DNA from: Glandiceps talaboti
Lineage: Eukaryota; Hemichordata; Enteropneusta; Spengelidae
Direction: 5' to 3'
NCBI RefSeq assembly: GCF_964340395.1
Contig: NC_135566.1
Coordinates: 8,098,501 to 8,162,500 of the forward strand
Length of the DNA stretch: 64,000 nucleotides
The notes under the pieces are model-generated. The model was not told the origin of the DNA and did not search any database. It saw nothing but the letters and a program-made list of their open reading frames with translations. Numbering within the stretch: the stretch's first letter is position 1; every line of letters starts with the position of its first letter. Below, piece by piece: positions 13,011 to 26,300 of the stretch. The position numbers were made by a program, and so were the translations under genes.

Positions 13011-15272
13011 AAAAATAGCTGTGTATCAGCTGTGTACATTATGCCTAAGAGTGGACACGGATAAACTCAATGCTTTAAGTAACTGCAAGTAAAAATTTGT
13101 GATGACAGGCATATATTTGATATCCCTTTGTACTTGTACCGACACTGAGTTCACTACTGTAGATTGCAATTTTCAATGCCATGGAGAAATACTAAACCTT
13201 AGCTGATTATAATCGTTTATGTGTAGCCACAAAAGATTTGTAGAATTTTAACACCCCAAAGATATTAGACATCAAAAGCTACGATTTCTGTTTTCCATCA
13301 CGTTATCAGTGAATAAAACTAGGTCATCTTGTTTACAAAACAAACAACTTAAATTTCCAGAATTTAGAATTTGACAAAGTACATATTATACCTACCAATG
13401 AGATAAATATATAAATATATAGAGCTGTGGGGTCAAACTTTATGCACTAGGTTCATAATTCGATGGGTCATTACAATAGTGTACATCAATTTTATCTCAT
13501 TAATACTTATTTCTTGACTTAATTACAATTCAAGTAATAGTGACAATATGTTTGATTAATGGACACACAAAATTATACAGCAGTTAGTAGTCTTAATGAA
13601 AAAGACAAGGTTGATCAAAAGAACCCCCCCCCCCCTCCCTTCAGTCTGTTGGCTGTGCTATGTAAAACGATGAGCCGAATTAATTTATATAATGTGTATC
13701 AGGTGTGAATAGGTGTACTTACGCTGTGACATGATTTATGGTGACAAATAGATTCATATCTTGAGAAGTGTAACTCAGAACTAGATAAATTGATTTCATA
13801 ATGCAGAACACAAATTCACTTTCATCATAAACGGTAAAAATGGACATCCTAATGATTCGCATAAAGAGCTGCGCTAGTCCAAAATTGGCCTGTCAATGCA
13901 ATTAGACCAACATCGGTAATTCACAGGTGATAACAGAAAAAAAATGAAAAAATAAGTGCTAATTGTCTCTATACGTTGTCATCTTTTAAATCAGGTATCC
14001 ATTTGATATTTGATATAGTTTGGTAATGATGAGTTATATAACACTAAAGATGTACAGTAGATGTGGTGCCTTTCTCATCTTGTGGCAGACATTACCACAA
14101 TTATTGATGGGGGATTTATTTTTTGAAATTTGATCCCAGTTATTGTCGGAAGGCTTAGTGTAACAGAGTCACAGGTATGATGAGAGGAGACTCAATTCGC
14201 AGACAGCTTAAGTGTCTTAAGGTTACACTGAAGTCTCATAAATTTGTAAATCCACTGACAAGGTAATATAATATTATAAAGAGTTGTATCTTATACTGAG
14301 CTATGTATTTTAATGCTTCGAATATTGATTCCGATGTGAAAGGTGCGCGGTATCGTTGAAATTAGGATTTATGGGTGGGTATTGATGCTAGACAGATGCG
14401 ATGTCACAAACATTGAATATTTGTATCCAAGCAACAGAACTAATGTAGTGGTTGCCCCGGTAACAGATGGAAGATGTATAACTTTCAGAAAGAAGCACAG
14501 TAATATTTATTGCCAGTGGGGGAATTTGATACATCGCCATGGTGGCAGGATTTCCAAGTGGAAATGATAATACAAAGGTTATCATATTTAGGAACTTGGT
14601 AATTGTATGAATTTTTCCTCTCAAAATTAATTCTGTGAAGGTAAAGATTTGAATTCCGTTGAAAATGTTTGCGGTAGATTGAAAATGTTAATGAGAACTA
14701 CGAGGTCACCAGGGGGTCAGGTCAACATGTGAACACATGTTGTTCATATTGAAATCTAATCCTTTGTGTGGAGGAGTGCAATGAAATCGATAAAACTATA
14801 GAATTGATAATAGCGGATAACAAAGTGACACTATTTACCACTAGAATTAGTCATTTCTCATTGTTTAGTTGAGGGATATTTTAGCAAATGTCTACTCCTC
14901 CTGTCTTTTATTATTTCATGATAGTTAGAAAACGTTCAAATTTATCAGCAGTAAAAGTCCAGAATTAGGAAAATAAAAGTATTTTATGTATGAGTTTATT
15001 CTTACCCTAGACATGTACATAAAAATTTATTGTTGACATGCTCTCATTCACGTATTACAAAGTCCGTCAAATCTGTAGAGTACAATCATGCTTTTGCAGT
15101 TTTTCAAACTCAAATGTACATACAGATTACATTTTGGGATGAAGGTCAGAGATGTAGAAACCATGATGTATTTACTTTGTGAAATAAAGGCACTGTTATC
15201 ATGGAATATTTTCCATATGTGAGCCTTTAGATAATTATGCAAATTTGCAGCGTTTTTTGCTAAGGGCATTAT

Positions 15273-15412
15273 TAAGTAGGTAAAATTGACCAGCGTTCCC
15301 ATGCCATTTTACCTGGGTTCCCAAACGGATTACTACAGGCTGTACGGGGGAAACACTGCCATTTTTACCCCTTTCTCCATTTCTGTTACCGTGGTTTCCC
15401 AACCTTTATTGT
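15273..15412 (-). repeat. dispersed repeat P, reverse copy
   Basis: Its reverse complement follows the intron-20 copy (37600-37742) over almost its whole length: GGTAACAGAAA, GGAGAAAGGGGTAAAAATGG, CAGTGTTTCCCC, GTTTGGGAACCCAGG and a TTTTACCTACTTA end. Confidence 0.85.
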
Positions 15413-15669
15413 GAGATTTGTGCTATGTTACGTGTGTACGTATGAAATCCATCCTTAGGATAAGTGTTTGATTCATTTCATTGTAATAGTGTTTGTCAGA
15501 TATAAATCCTTAAAATAAAGTCTGATTGATAATGTAAAATGGTAAATATAGAATAAAAAAATATATCAATAATTCAAATTACTGATAGCCATGATATGAT
15601 CTCTTAAGTTGAATGTAGTTCGTCAGAGTTCAAATGTTTTTAACCTTAGTAGAATCTAATTCCATTTTA

Positions 15670-16265
15670 TCCTAAATAAAAGATCTCTCAAATTTGATAT
15701 ATTTTGTCAAATTGTGACAATTTCGTTATTTAGTATCTTATCCAATATTTTGAAATTGACGTAAACTGGTTATTTTGTCCTTTCTATGGGATCCCTGCAA
15801 TGTACATTTGCATTTTGTCAATTGAGACAATTTCGTTTGAAATTGACATATTTTGTTATTTTGTCTTTCCTGTGATATCTCCCCCAAAATATTTCATCAA
15901 TTGTAACGTTTTCATTATTTGTTATCTTATCTAATATTTAAAATTGATAGGTATTATTTTGTCATTTTGATGATAACTTCCAAAATATTTTTATTTGTCA
16001 AATTATGATGATTTCGTATATAATACTGATATTAGTTAATGTGTCATTTGAATGTGGTTATTGTATCCTTTTGATAAGATCTCATAAATTGTCATAAATT
16101 TCATAAATTTCATTATTTATTAGATTATATATCATTTTAAATTGACATTTTGTTGTCCTTTCTGTGGTATTTCCCTGAAATAATGTGTCAAATTTTGATC
16201 AGATCATTATTTATGTATCATTGTGACAGATTTCTGGTTATTTTGTCATTTTCTGTGGGAGTCTC
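15670..16265 (+). repeat. diverged AT-rich tandem repeat, about 120-130 bp unit, roughly five copies
   Basis: Each unit has TTGTCAAATTGTGACAATTT-like, CGTTATTT, TTGAAATTGACA and GTTATTTTGTCCTTTC-like blocks in the same order, then a TGTGGGAT or TGTGATAT block. Units differ greatly, so the array is old. Confidence 0.7.
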
Positions 16266-16964
16266 TCGAATATCTATTAGAATGAGTGTGGCGGACAGGT
16301 TATAGAGAGATGCCGCCTGACAGTACAGACTAATGAATACTTGATGAAATTGACATTATTGTATAGTCATGTTGCCATCCTTACTGATATTGATTCATTT
16401 TCCCCCTGGTTAGCTACGACATTGCATTTCTGGTCATAAAAATGAGAGGCTATAGTCAGAAGAAAGCTTTCAGGTAATCGACTGCACCGAGCTTGTACAT
16501 TTCATTTGTGTTAGCCCGCGGGCAGCTTTCAGTAACCCATGGTATTTTAGGCCTTCCTTCATCAAATACTGATTTTAGAATGTTCACCAACCGTGTTTAT
16601 TGTCATCTAAGTCAATGTAACTATTATAATGCAGGTTGACTTGTCACCCAGCAATGATTGTCTGGACAGATTCTATTCCCTAAATGTAGAAATCTCTGCC
16701 CTTTTGCTGTCATTTGCAATAATACAATAGTGAACCGAGTACAATGCCTGGCGGGGGTTGAACTCCCAATTATTGAGAATTATTACCGGTGATAACTGCA
16801 TTGCCGTGTACTCCCTGAAATACTAACTAGCTTTAGATTACTGAGGTGTAGAATTTTTATTAGTCTGGAAAATAAGGAGACGATTGAAATCGGTGAAGAT
16901 TTCATGTGACTTTAAGAGAGTCGCTGTGAAGTAGCTTGCTTATATTTGGCAATTGTTGTTCTGA

Positions 16965-17262
16965 ATGACCTAAGGGGCTTTGTCACTACAAGTCGCTAGA
17001 CTCATAGTGGCAACCCTTACTTAGGTCACAAGTATTTTCTGACTGAATGAAGACAAATATGGGAGAATATAATAAAACATCATTACACCAGCACCAGTAA
17101 TATAAAAGAAAAATCATGGAAAATAATGACAATTTTGAACGTTTCGACTAATATTTCGAACACAGCAGCACATGTGATGTAGACGTGTGTTGTCGTGACA
17201 TATAACGACCAGAGTATATATTCCATATTTTTTGTTCTAAATGGCTCTTGCATGGTATAACG
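16965..17262 (+). repeat. dispersed repeat Q, copy 1
   Basis: Collinear for about 300 bases with the copy in MED13 intron 26 (42934-43230). Shared blocks include GAGTCGCTAGA-like AAGTCGCTAGA, ACAAATATGGGAGAATA, TAATGACAATTTTGAAC and CATATTTCGA-like segments, and TGCATGGTATAA. Its 5' part can fold into a stem from GACCTAAG and CTTAGGTC. Confidence 0.8.
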
Positions 17263-20182
17263 TAACTGGTTTATAGTTGGCAACTGGTCTGCATAACCTC
17301 AGGACAGAACATCTGGGAATGTAATCTGTGGTTTATTGACTACCCAAAATTATAGTCAGAGCACCCTTATTTCATTTCTATTTCCATTTATTCAATTTAT
17401 GATAAAAAAAAAATATGAAGGTAGATAAATTTTGTCTAACTGTGATAAACATCTGTATCATTAAAAAGACACAAATTTTATATGTATATAGGGAAACTTT
17501 GATGTATGAGAAAATATTGGAAGTAATGAGTAGTACAAACATTCCCTGAAGTAAAAGAAATGTTTTCAGCATACACTCTTTATCAGTGTAATATCTAATT
17601 CTTGCTCACGAGAAAGATAAATTCTAGAATTGAAATCAAACATTGATCAAAAAAGCATATTGACAGTTTGCACAAGGCCTACATGTAGTTTGGAATGCGA
17701 CATAGTTTATTTGACAAATGTACACGTCTAATGTACTTTTACATATGGTTTTTACCTTGAAGTCTTTCTGTTTATGTGCTAAGATTCGTTTACATGCCTT
17801 CTGGTGTGTATGATAGTGTTACAAAAACCTTGTTGGTAAGAATGTTGTGTGCGTCTGTCTGTGTGTGATGGAGGACACTTATGTACATAGAATGTGTTGG
17901 TGGTTTTTGAGGTCAAGTCAACGACCTTGGTGGTGGATAACACGGTGGGTTTCATATATTCTGGCACCGTTCAGGAGGTCCTTCACCGCTTTCTGACTAA
18001 TTTTTTCATTCTTAGACTGACATTTGACATATGATGTGAATAATGGCCACAGCGTACATGATTTGCATCGTGACAAATGCCGTTGTGCTACAAAGGGATT
18101 TGAACAAAATGAATAACACAATATTCATTCAACTTTCACAGTGTGTGTGTTATCAAATATCGTTGTAAAAGTACACAACTTGGAACCCAATAATTTAGTT
18201 GTTTCAAATGTCTTTTGGAGAGTGTTCCATGTGCCTTCCAATCCAATGTAACGTGCCACTGATGCACACAATTTCTAGTGACGCACCAAAATTGGGTTTT
18301 CCCCTATCTTTTACAATGTGGTGACTCACAAGAAATCCCTGTTTTTATCATTTTAACTCACAACAACATTTAGCTATCATTAGAGGGCACACTGATAGTG
18401 TTGTAGAAGTTGTAGAAACAAACGTTATAGATTTTTCATGACCTGTGTGATGTTATGATCAAGAAGCTGATTTAGAGAGTTTTTTGAGATAGTAACACCA
18501 AGTCTATATAGGCTAATGTATTCCTGTCATCTGTGTTATTTTTTCGAAGTTATCTAAGACACTATGGTATTGTTTACTAAAATCAATACACAAATTGTTA
18601 AATTTCCTTTTTCTTAAAAGGTTTTCTTCAGAACCAGTTTGATGCAATAAACACAAGCAACTATTGTTTCCACTGTAAAGGTCAAAGGTTAAATCCAGCA
18701 TGTCATGAGTGATCACTCGTCAGCATTTCAGCCTGATTATATCGTAAATATGACTGCTATTAGCAGGATGATTTCGTTGTAGTCTTATGACATCTAGCAT
18801 CATATGAACAGATAAATGCACAAGGCTTACCCTCCGGGGATCCACAACCATTATGAGTTTTTTGAAGGAAAAATGGAATGAAATTAAGGAAATTGTATAC
18901 GGATATTAAACATGAAAACAGGCGTACTGGGAAAGGATTCACATACGGCAACAACAAGGGGCATTTTATTTATCTCCTGGAAAATAGACTAAAATATTTC
19001 CTATCTTTTGTAGAATAAGGTCAATGAAATATCAGAAGATCTTAAACTCACAGTGCATGATTGCACAACATACTAGTAGATGTTTTTCCAACTGTGCGAT
19101 GAAACATTTACAATTGATTATGACCTAGGAGAGTACTTCAGTATGTGTTGTAAATCACCATATATTGAGGTAATATAGCGAGGGTAATAAACTATAGTTT
19201 AGATTATTGATTGTGACAAACTGGTTGACACACTTGGATTTTTCAGCTGTTTCTCACTTTGGAGACAAGGATGACTTTTGAGATCAGGTAGCTGTCACTG
19301 TTGTCGTTAATCATGAACACATCAATCACATGGCTATAGGTAGTCTGGGATATCTTGTCATACTGCAAGATTTCTTCTTCAAAGTCCAGCATGACAACCT
19401 CGTGTACTCTCTCTTGTTCTTTTGGAGATATTCAAAGACAGTAGTTTTGTTGTCATTTGGGCTGCCGCAGGAACCCCTAACCCTACTGTAATATTGTAAC
19501 TTGGTATATGTTCAGAATTGCACAGAGAAGTGCTATGTAAAGATGGCCATGTCATCTTGAAGTATGATTATCTTGTCTATGATCAGAATAACTGGCACTA
19601 ACCTAACCAGCATGTGCTAGCTCACTGTATAGAGCAAGATGTGTTTTCAGACAGGAGTAACATCGAGCTAGCATTCGGCTAGCCCAGTGGGTAACACAGC
19701 TAACACTAACACCTAACCTTGCTTGCTTTTGGAAGGGTTAAATGCCAGCACCAGTTTGGTGTTATCTGGCTGACTCTTGCCTAGCAATCAGAAAGGGATT
19801 CTTGGAGTGTACTATATTTGTACACTTTAAGATGGTTACTGAGTGACAAGACGACAAAGAAACTGAGAGAAATACTAAAATATTTCTGTGGAGTAATGGC
19901 ACTATTGATTAGGTTGGTATTGATGTAGATTGGTGATACTGCCATGAATACATTGATGTCAGAGTGAATCAAAGCCTGATAAAGGAAGTCATTGATTTAA
20001 AAATGAATCAATGAATCATTGAAAAGTGAAATCATGTAGTCTATTGAATCAATGACAAACTCAGTGTGATTTAAATCAATGAAAACTAAATAATGGATTT
20101 TTGACAGCTTTTATTTATTCACCTTGGAAGTCTGGATTTCTACGAACTTGACATTTTCTTTCTCTCCATTTTTTTTTTGCAG

Positions 20183-20328
20183 TGAACATGTGTCCTTTTC
20201 GTTCTCTTTCTTCTTACACGGTGAGAGTACAGTGTGTACAAGTGTTGAGATACAACAGCATCATCCACTTAGAAGATTGGCAGTAGAACATCTGTCAGCC
20301 GCTCAAGGCTCAGCTACAGGTTTCCAAG
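20183..20328 (+). CDS. MED13: MED13 exon 1 of the visible set (N-terminal domain)
   Basis: Acceptor is a T-rich tract ending gcag; donor is gtaagc. The exon starts with the last base of a split codon and ends with one base of the next. It encodes residues 1-48, including [17 protein letters not shown], which matches the human SFTFFLHGDSNVCTSVEI block of the MED13 N-terminal domain. This is the first exon I can find, so at least one exon precedes it. Confidence 0.93.
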
Positions 20329-23300
20329 GTAAGCCCTCTAATGGAACTATCGTCATAGTTACATCACAGGTCCAATGGAACTATCGTCATAGCTACGGTA
20401 CAGGTCATGATGTCATTGCCTGATGTGAAATCAGAACCTCTATTCACAGGATGTTGTTTCAACTATCCATTAGCAATGATAACTTTTATGTCACTGTTTT
20501 GTGAGTTGTGTTTGTTAGGTATGTCCAGGATCAGAGTTCCTCCAGTATTAAATTTCAACAGTATTTCATTCCAAAGTAATCTTTATTATATGTATGAAAA
20601 ATTCCATAATTTATCATATTTCATCCTCCCGGATGTGATTCTAATACAGCACTTTAGTAATTGCATCAAAAAGATAAACTTCCAGGGCTATGACTTCAGA
20701 CACTTGCGTTGACATAATAGCAAACAAAAAACCAAGTTAGGGAAGTTATGGCTTCTGAATTAGCCTAGAGGGCATAGTATATATGGCTGTACCAATGTCA
20801 TTATGTGAGTTGTTTACTGGCTTGAGAGACTATACTGTTTTGTGGGTTTTCACCCACCTGTTCTAACTGAACAATGATAATCTGGCCATAAATCAACCTG
20901 TGGGGGCAGTATACATGCCTACTTATACTATTGTAGGTGCTAACTAATAGGGGATTGGTATAGGTACAGTAGCAGTGTTGTCAGCCATTGCTGATATCCA
21001 TCACTGATGCTTTCCATGCGAATCTCACTATTATAGTAAATTATAGTTGGATAATATCATGATTTTGGTTCTTTGGGAAGGGGTGCTAAGTAGATAAAGT
21101 CTGGTTGAGTTCGTGGCACAGTTTACTGCATTTCACTTGCAAAACGATACATAGATTTATTTCCGTTACCAGTTTTCTGTAGCCCATCTACGTAGTAGAT
21201 CAGTGACTCGGTTGTATTTATTCGTATCCCTGGATAGCGTACTAGTGTAGTAGAGTCACAGACCCAGTGAGTAGACGACCAAGTATTCTGAGATATTGAA
21301 ATCTTCATTTTATTGACTTGTCCATTAGTGTGCCCTCTCAAACCTATTAGATGTATCAGTGATGCGCAACAGTTTCGAATGATGCACCAATATTTTGTGT
21401 GTTACCCTATCTCATAGCCCAGAATTTATAATTTTGACCCTCAACAAGAGCAATGTCATCTAATGACAACACTGCTGACTATGTTCATATACATGCAGGA
21501 ATTACAAATAATTAATGAGGGTTATTTATAATAGAAAAAAAAATGCTTTTATTTTTGTGATAGTCATCAATTGGTATATATCCAGTGTTCTACTAAAGAT
21601 GTCATTTTCTATCAGCAGTTGAGATATTGTCAATTCCCAATAGACGTGCTATGACAATTCATCCATTTTGATGGCTGTCCACCTTCAAAGCCCTAATCAT
21701 CCACTGTGACTCATCTCTCCATGTTGTCTTTCCCTTTTGACAAATTAAAATTATCCAGTCCTAAACTAGAATCGTCTGTAAGTCACGAATTGGATAAATT
21801 ATCCCCCAGTTTTGTGTTACAGCAGTGTATGCGGCTGCAACTACGTTTTTATAGCTGACATATTCAGAAATGTGTTCCTTGTAAATTGTCTTACTTGAAA
21901 ATTTAATCATCTGACAATTTAGGTTTGTAGCTATTTTTAGGAGAGACGGTTGTGGCATTTTATGTTGTGTAGGCAATCAATATACATAACTTTCCATTTC
22001 TGTCGCAGAGATATATTTACTAAGCATCTGCTCACTGTATGCACTTATTGTTGATTTTAAAGAGGTGGCCTTAAGCCAGATTGACAATAAATGAAATTAA
22101 CTTGAGTGTAATGCTTCTTGTATTCACTTTGACCCCTGACCTTTGACTTCTGACCCCCTTCCTCCACAATACTAAATGCATAGGGTATGATGGTGATTTA
22201 CATGTTTGTTTCACTGTTTTGTAAGAAATGCTCAGTTTGACCCTGCCGAACAATGCAGGTTTTCCCTGAGTACTCCGGTTTCCTCCTGCTTCTTCAACAC
22301 TAGGGTGATGCTCTTGTGGCGAACATTCAACAAATTTCGGAATTTATTTGGACAAATAAAGATTATTGTATTAAATATAAGGGTTAGATACTTTCAATGC
22401 ATTGGTGAAATACTTGCCTATAAATAAATCAAGTATTGTTATGTGTTCTTACAGTGGTGTTGAGTCCATATGGATTGAGTGGAGTCCTGACTGGACAGAC
22501 ATTTAAACAGGGTGATCAGAATGCTGAGAAGGTTCTCCACGAGTGGAGGCAGTTCTTTCCCATTGATGTCACGTCTGACAACAACGATAACGACGATAGT
22601 AACGAGAGTTCCGATACTCCTGAACAACAACTCTTACCTCCTGCAGTAGAAGTATTAGTAGGTGAGTGGTTGCAGAATTTTGCTCGGACAAATTTATGTC
22701 GCAATCCCGTTGAAGTATTGTCAGAAAAATTAACAATTTTATGTCAAAAAAACCCTGTACTTATGTTATTTCAAAATGTATGTAAATCCTTTTGTGTATT
22801 TTGAAAGTGTTTATGAAACAAACAAAATGTGTCATTCATCTTGTGTACTTGTCAGTAAGTCAGCCAGTCTCTTGTGTTTATTTTCTAAGTATACTCAAAA
22901 ACTACTTTGAATATAGTTGATTGCATAGGCAACATTGCTACAGATTTATTCCACTTGCTGATGCAGGTCTGTCACAAATTGCAACCACTGAAAACGAATC
23001 TGATTTTGATGCAAATGTCGCTGACTGCATCTTCATTAATTTAGTCATTTGTAAGACGTGGCTCTTATACATGTCAGAGCAGATTTAATATTGATTTAAA
23101 CAAGGCAGCAAAACTGAGAAATGTCCACACATGTTCAACTAATGAAAACTGGTGGCATGACTCATACATCTGTATACATCTGATTTCTAAATCCTGAATG
23201 TTCTATTTGACAGGAGGGGTCAGGATGTGCTATCCTGCATCTTTTATTCTTGTAGTCCACCCGGAAGAAGTGCATACTCCCCCTCCACCCCCACCTCCAC

Positions 23301-26300
23301 AGGGTAATATGACACAGGCTGGTGCATTACAAGCTGGTCAACCACAGATGGCTAAACCTGCTAATATGCCATCAGGTAAGGTGTCTTGTCTGTGTCAAAG
23401 CAATCCTGTATGGCTTCTTTGCATCTAAAAGTGAAACCAACTTGTCTTTTGAGACACAAGTGTAAAGCTTAACTTTACTTCGTGTATGAATTGTCAATAA
23501 TGTGAAACTTTCTAATGTTTTGAAAATGAGAATTAGGTGTTTTGTTTGCAACCATTTTGTATGGGGCTACATTTGATAGAATTCAAGTCTCAGCATATAT
23601 ATATAAGAAAAAAACATGGGATATTTCTCAAATCAACAGCATACTTTGTAGTCATTGGAACCAGCTTATCAGATATAGAACAGACAATGCTAACTTTATT
23701 GAATTGTGACTAGAACTAGTGTATTAAAAATGGCATGAAGAAATGTCAGCTACCTGAAACATTTTGCTTGAAATGTCCGGGAAGACATGAGGCATATCTC
23801 TGACAAATGAACAAAACAAATCTTATGGATTGAGAAAAAAGAAATTTCATTTTTGTTGTAAGTAATCTTTTTTAAAAAAGAAAAGAAAATGTCTCATCAT
23901 TTCACTCATTTTAATATAACATTCATTTTTTTGCATCCGTTAGTAATGCCTCTGACTCCCCCTACATCACCTTGTGACCAAGCGTTGCCAGGGGAAACAA
24001 AAATCACAGTTATGCCGACCAACTCGTTCCAGAATTCAGCATCCATGGATTATAGTATGATAGGTATAAGTGCTCAGCAGTTGTTGGAAATCTCACCAAA
24101 GATAGCCCAACGGGTGGTAGAAACAGCCTGGCAGGATTCCGTTACAAATGCCTTTGTCAACAAGTAAGTCCATAGTGCAAAACTTCCGGTCAATTTCAAG
24201 TTGTGACGTCAGGTCAATTTCAAGTTGAGAGTTGGATTATTAACTGGTAGCTGTAATATGTAATGCTGATATATATTTGTGTTTCATTTACACCATGTTG
24301 TTTATTGATGCAAACCTTCAGGATGAGAGAACATGCCCAGTGATAGAAATTGTCGCAAATGTTTGCTAACATTTGATGAATACTGTGAGTTTAACAAAAC
24401 ATATCTAATGTTTGTTTATGTATCAGTAGGTCAGTAGAATGGGTAACATTACCTGTCAGTGACTATTCAAATTAGCAAAGTGTAAAACATACTGTGGTCA
24501 TTTTCAGTGCAGTGTTAGTTTGGACGCTGTTTTGTATTTGTACTGTAACCCTCTGTATGTACTTCAGAAATTGTTGATAAACATATCGTAATAAGTAGAT
24601 ATATTCTGTAATTGTATCACAGCATTTCTAGCTGTTTGTGTTGTCATGCAATATATATAAAGTTTGAAATGTATTGAACAACTCGGCATAAGATTTTAGG
24701 AATGAAGTATTTGCCAAGTTTGTAAGTAGTAACGGTTTCTCTGTGTTGTTCAATGTTATGTATCAGTCCCTGGTCATTGCATAAACGTTATCTTGAAAAG
24801 GATTACATGGGATCATTCTTTTGTTCTGGATCAACTTGTTCTATATCTCGGTCAAACCCAGATTTTAATCCTAATCTGAAGTGGACCTTTAAAAAAGTTG
24901 CGGGGGAATTCAAATCAGAACTCTTCCAAAAAGCTTGCTGAGGTGTTGTCCTGTTTTACTACTCACTAATAATTTGTAACACTCTTACCATTTCCACTTT
25001 CAGACCACAGTTGAGTGAGCCAAGCCCTGCACCTCCCCCACCACCTCCCCCACTTCCACCACCCCAGCAACCAGCTTCATCTAGCAATGAGGAAGGTACC
25101 ACTACCAGCACCGCCGCCTCCACCACCACCACCACCAGTAGTAGTAGTAGTAGTGGTGGTAGTGGTGGTGGTCCATCAGCTACGTCTGCCTCATCTACAA
25201 CCACCACTACTACTACCACCACCACTACCAGTATTGCAAACACAATGCCAAATATGGCTGTCACCGGTGGATTCTGGGATATCACCGATCCAACAAATAA
25301 GGCTAGTTGTACATGCTCAAGGTAAGTTTTGACAGTTTTTTGCATTATACCCCAAACTAGATATATGGTGTAATTTTAATAACTTGATACTTTCAGATTA
25401 AATTACCCAGTGTCATGTCTTTAACTATACAATGTGATTATATTTAATTTTAAAACTGACACGAAAAGGAGATAATTCATGGCTTCAAGCAATACTTTGT
25501 TGAAGATGTATCAGTTAACTAACATATGTTAAGAGTAAAAAGTTCTTTTAGAGTGAATAGAAAGAGTGATGTAAGAAGATCAATGTCGTGAGATCACAGA
25601 TGGTAAAAAAAATTGATGTATAGGAAAGTGCAGTAGACTACTGTAAGATATGTCATGTTGTTCAGCTCTACCAGGTGAGTGATAGCTGAAAGTGTGGCTT
25701 GAATGTCACATCTTACAGACTAAGTGTACAGCAGCATTGATTAATTGTATCCTATTGTTGATTTCAGGCAAAAAGCACAACAGAAAAGCAGGCCGGGATT
25801 CCCCTTTGGAAAGCCTATCTCTGGATCCTCACACGGTGCTGGCAGTAGTGGCAGTGGACTTGGTAGCAGCAGTAAACATAAACAGGACTCCAAACAGGAT
25901 AAACAGTCACTGCGTAATTCACGCCCGCTTACATCATTCCATCATCGCTCGTCTTTGAACGATGACCTCATGTCAATGGATCATGATGCCACCAATCAGA
26001 GGCTTGGTATCAGTCAGCCCCAGTTGATTACCTCAGCACATCAGGACCCCAATGCAAAGAAGAAAATACCTCTGCAAAACCAGCAAGTCAAACAGGCATC
26101 AAGTCTGGAGACTGGACAGACCGACTCGCCACATTCTGCCGTTCCATCCCCGCTGTATCCCCCACCTAACACTAACAGCAATGCTGAAAGAACAATGCCG
26201 ACCTTGAGTCCGTACCCTCCTCCGAGGCCAGGGTCAGAGTCCGAGGTGACTAATTCTGTGACCAGTACAGGGTTTACAAGGACCGATTCACAACTTGGGG

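Larger units (their letters stand above)
1..20182. other. 20-kb stretch with no coding exon found (probable MED13 5' intron or upstream flank)
   Basis: I searched for the missing MED13 N-terminal blocks (the Trp-rich IFWWGEDP segment and the ENGLSYECRTLLFKA and GKWF segments) and saw none. The longest open frames come from tandem repeats. Contents are the repeats and MITEs listed separately. Stretches 396-3688, 5887-7100, 13011-15270 and 18330-20100 hold nothing I can name. Confidence 0.6.

Noticed and set aside
16725-16830. tRNA-like box B in GGGGGTTGAACTCCC
   Set aside because: No box A at the right distance on either strand.
24959-25345. Antisense Val-rich frame of 128 residues and a second + frame rich in Pro/Val
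   Set aside because: Shadows of the trinucleotide repeats in exon 5; only the frame ending CTCSR joins the neighbouring exons.
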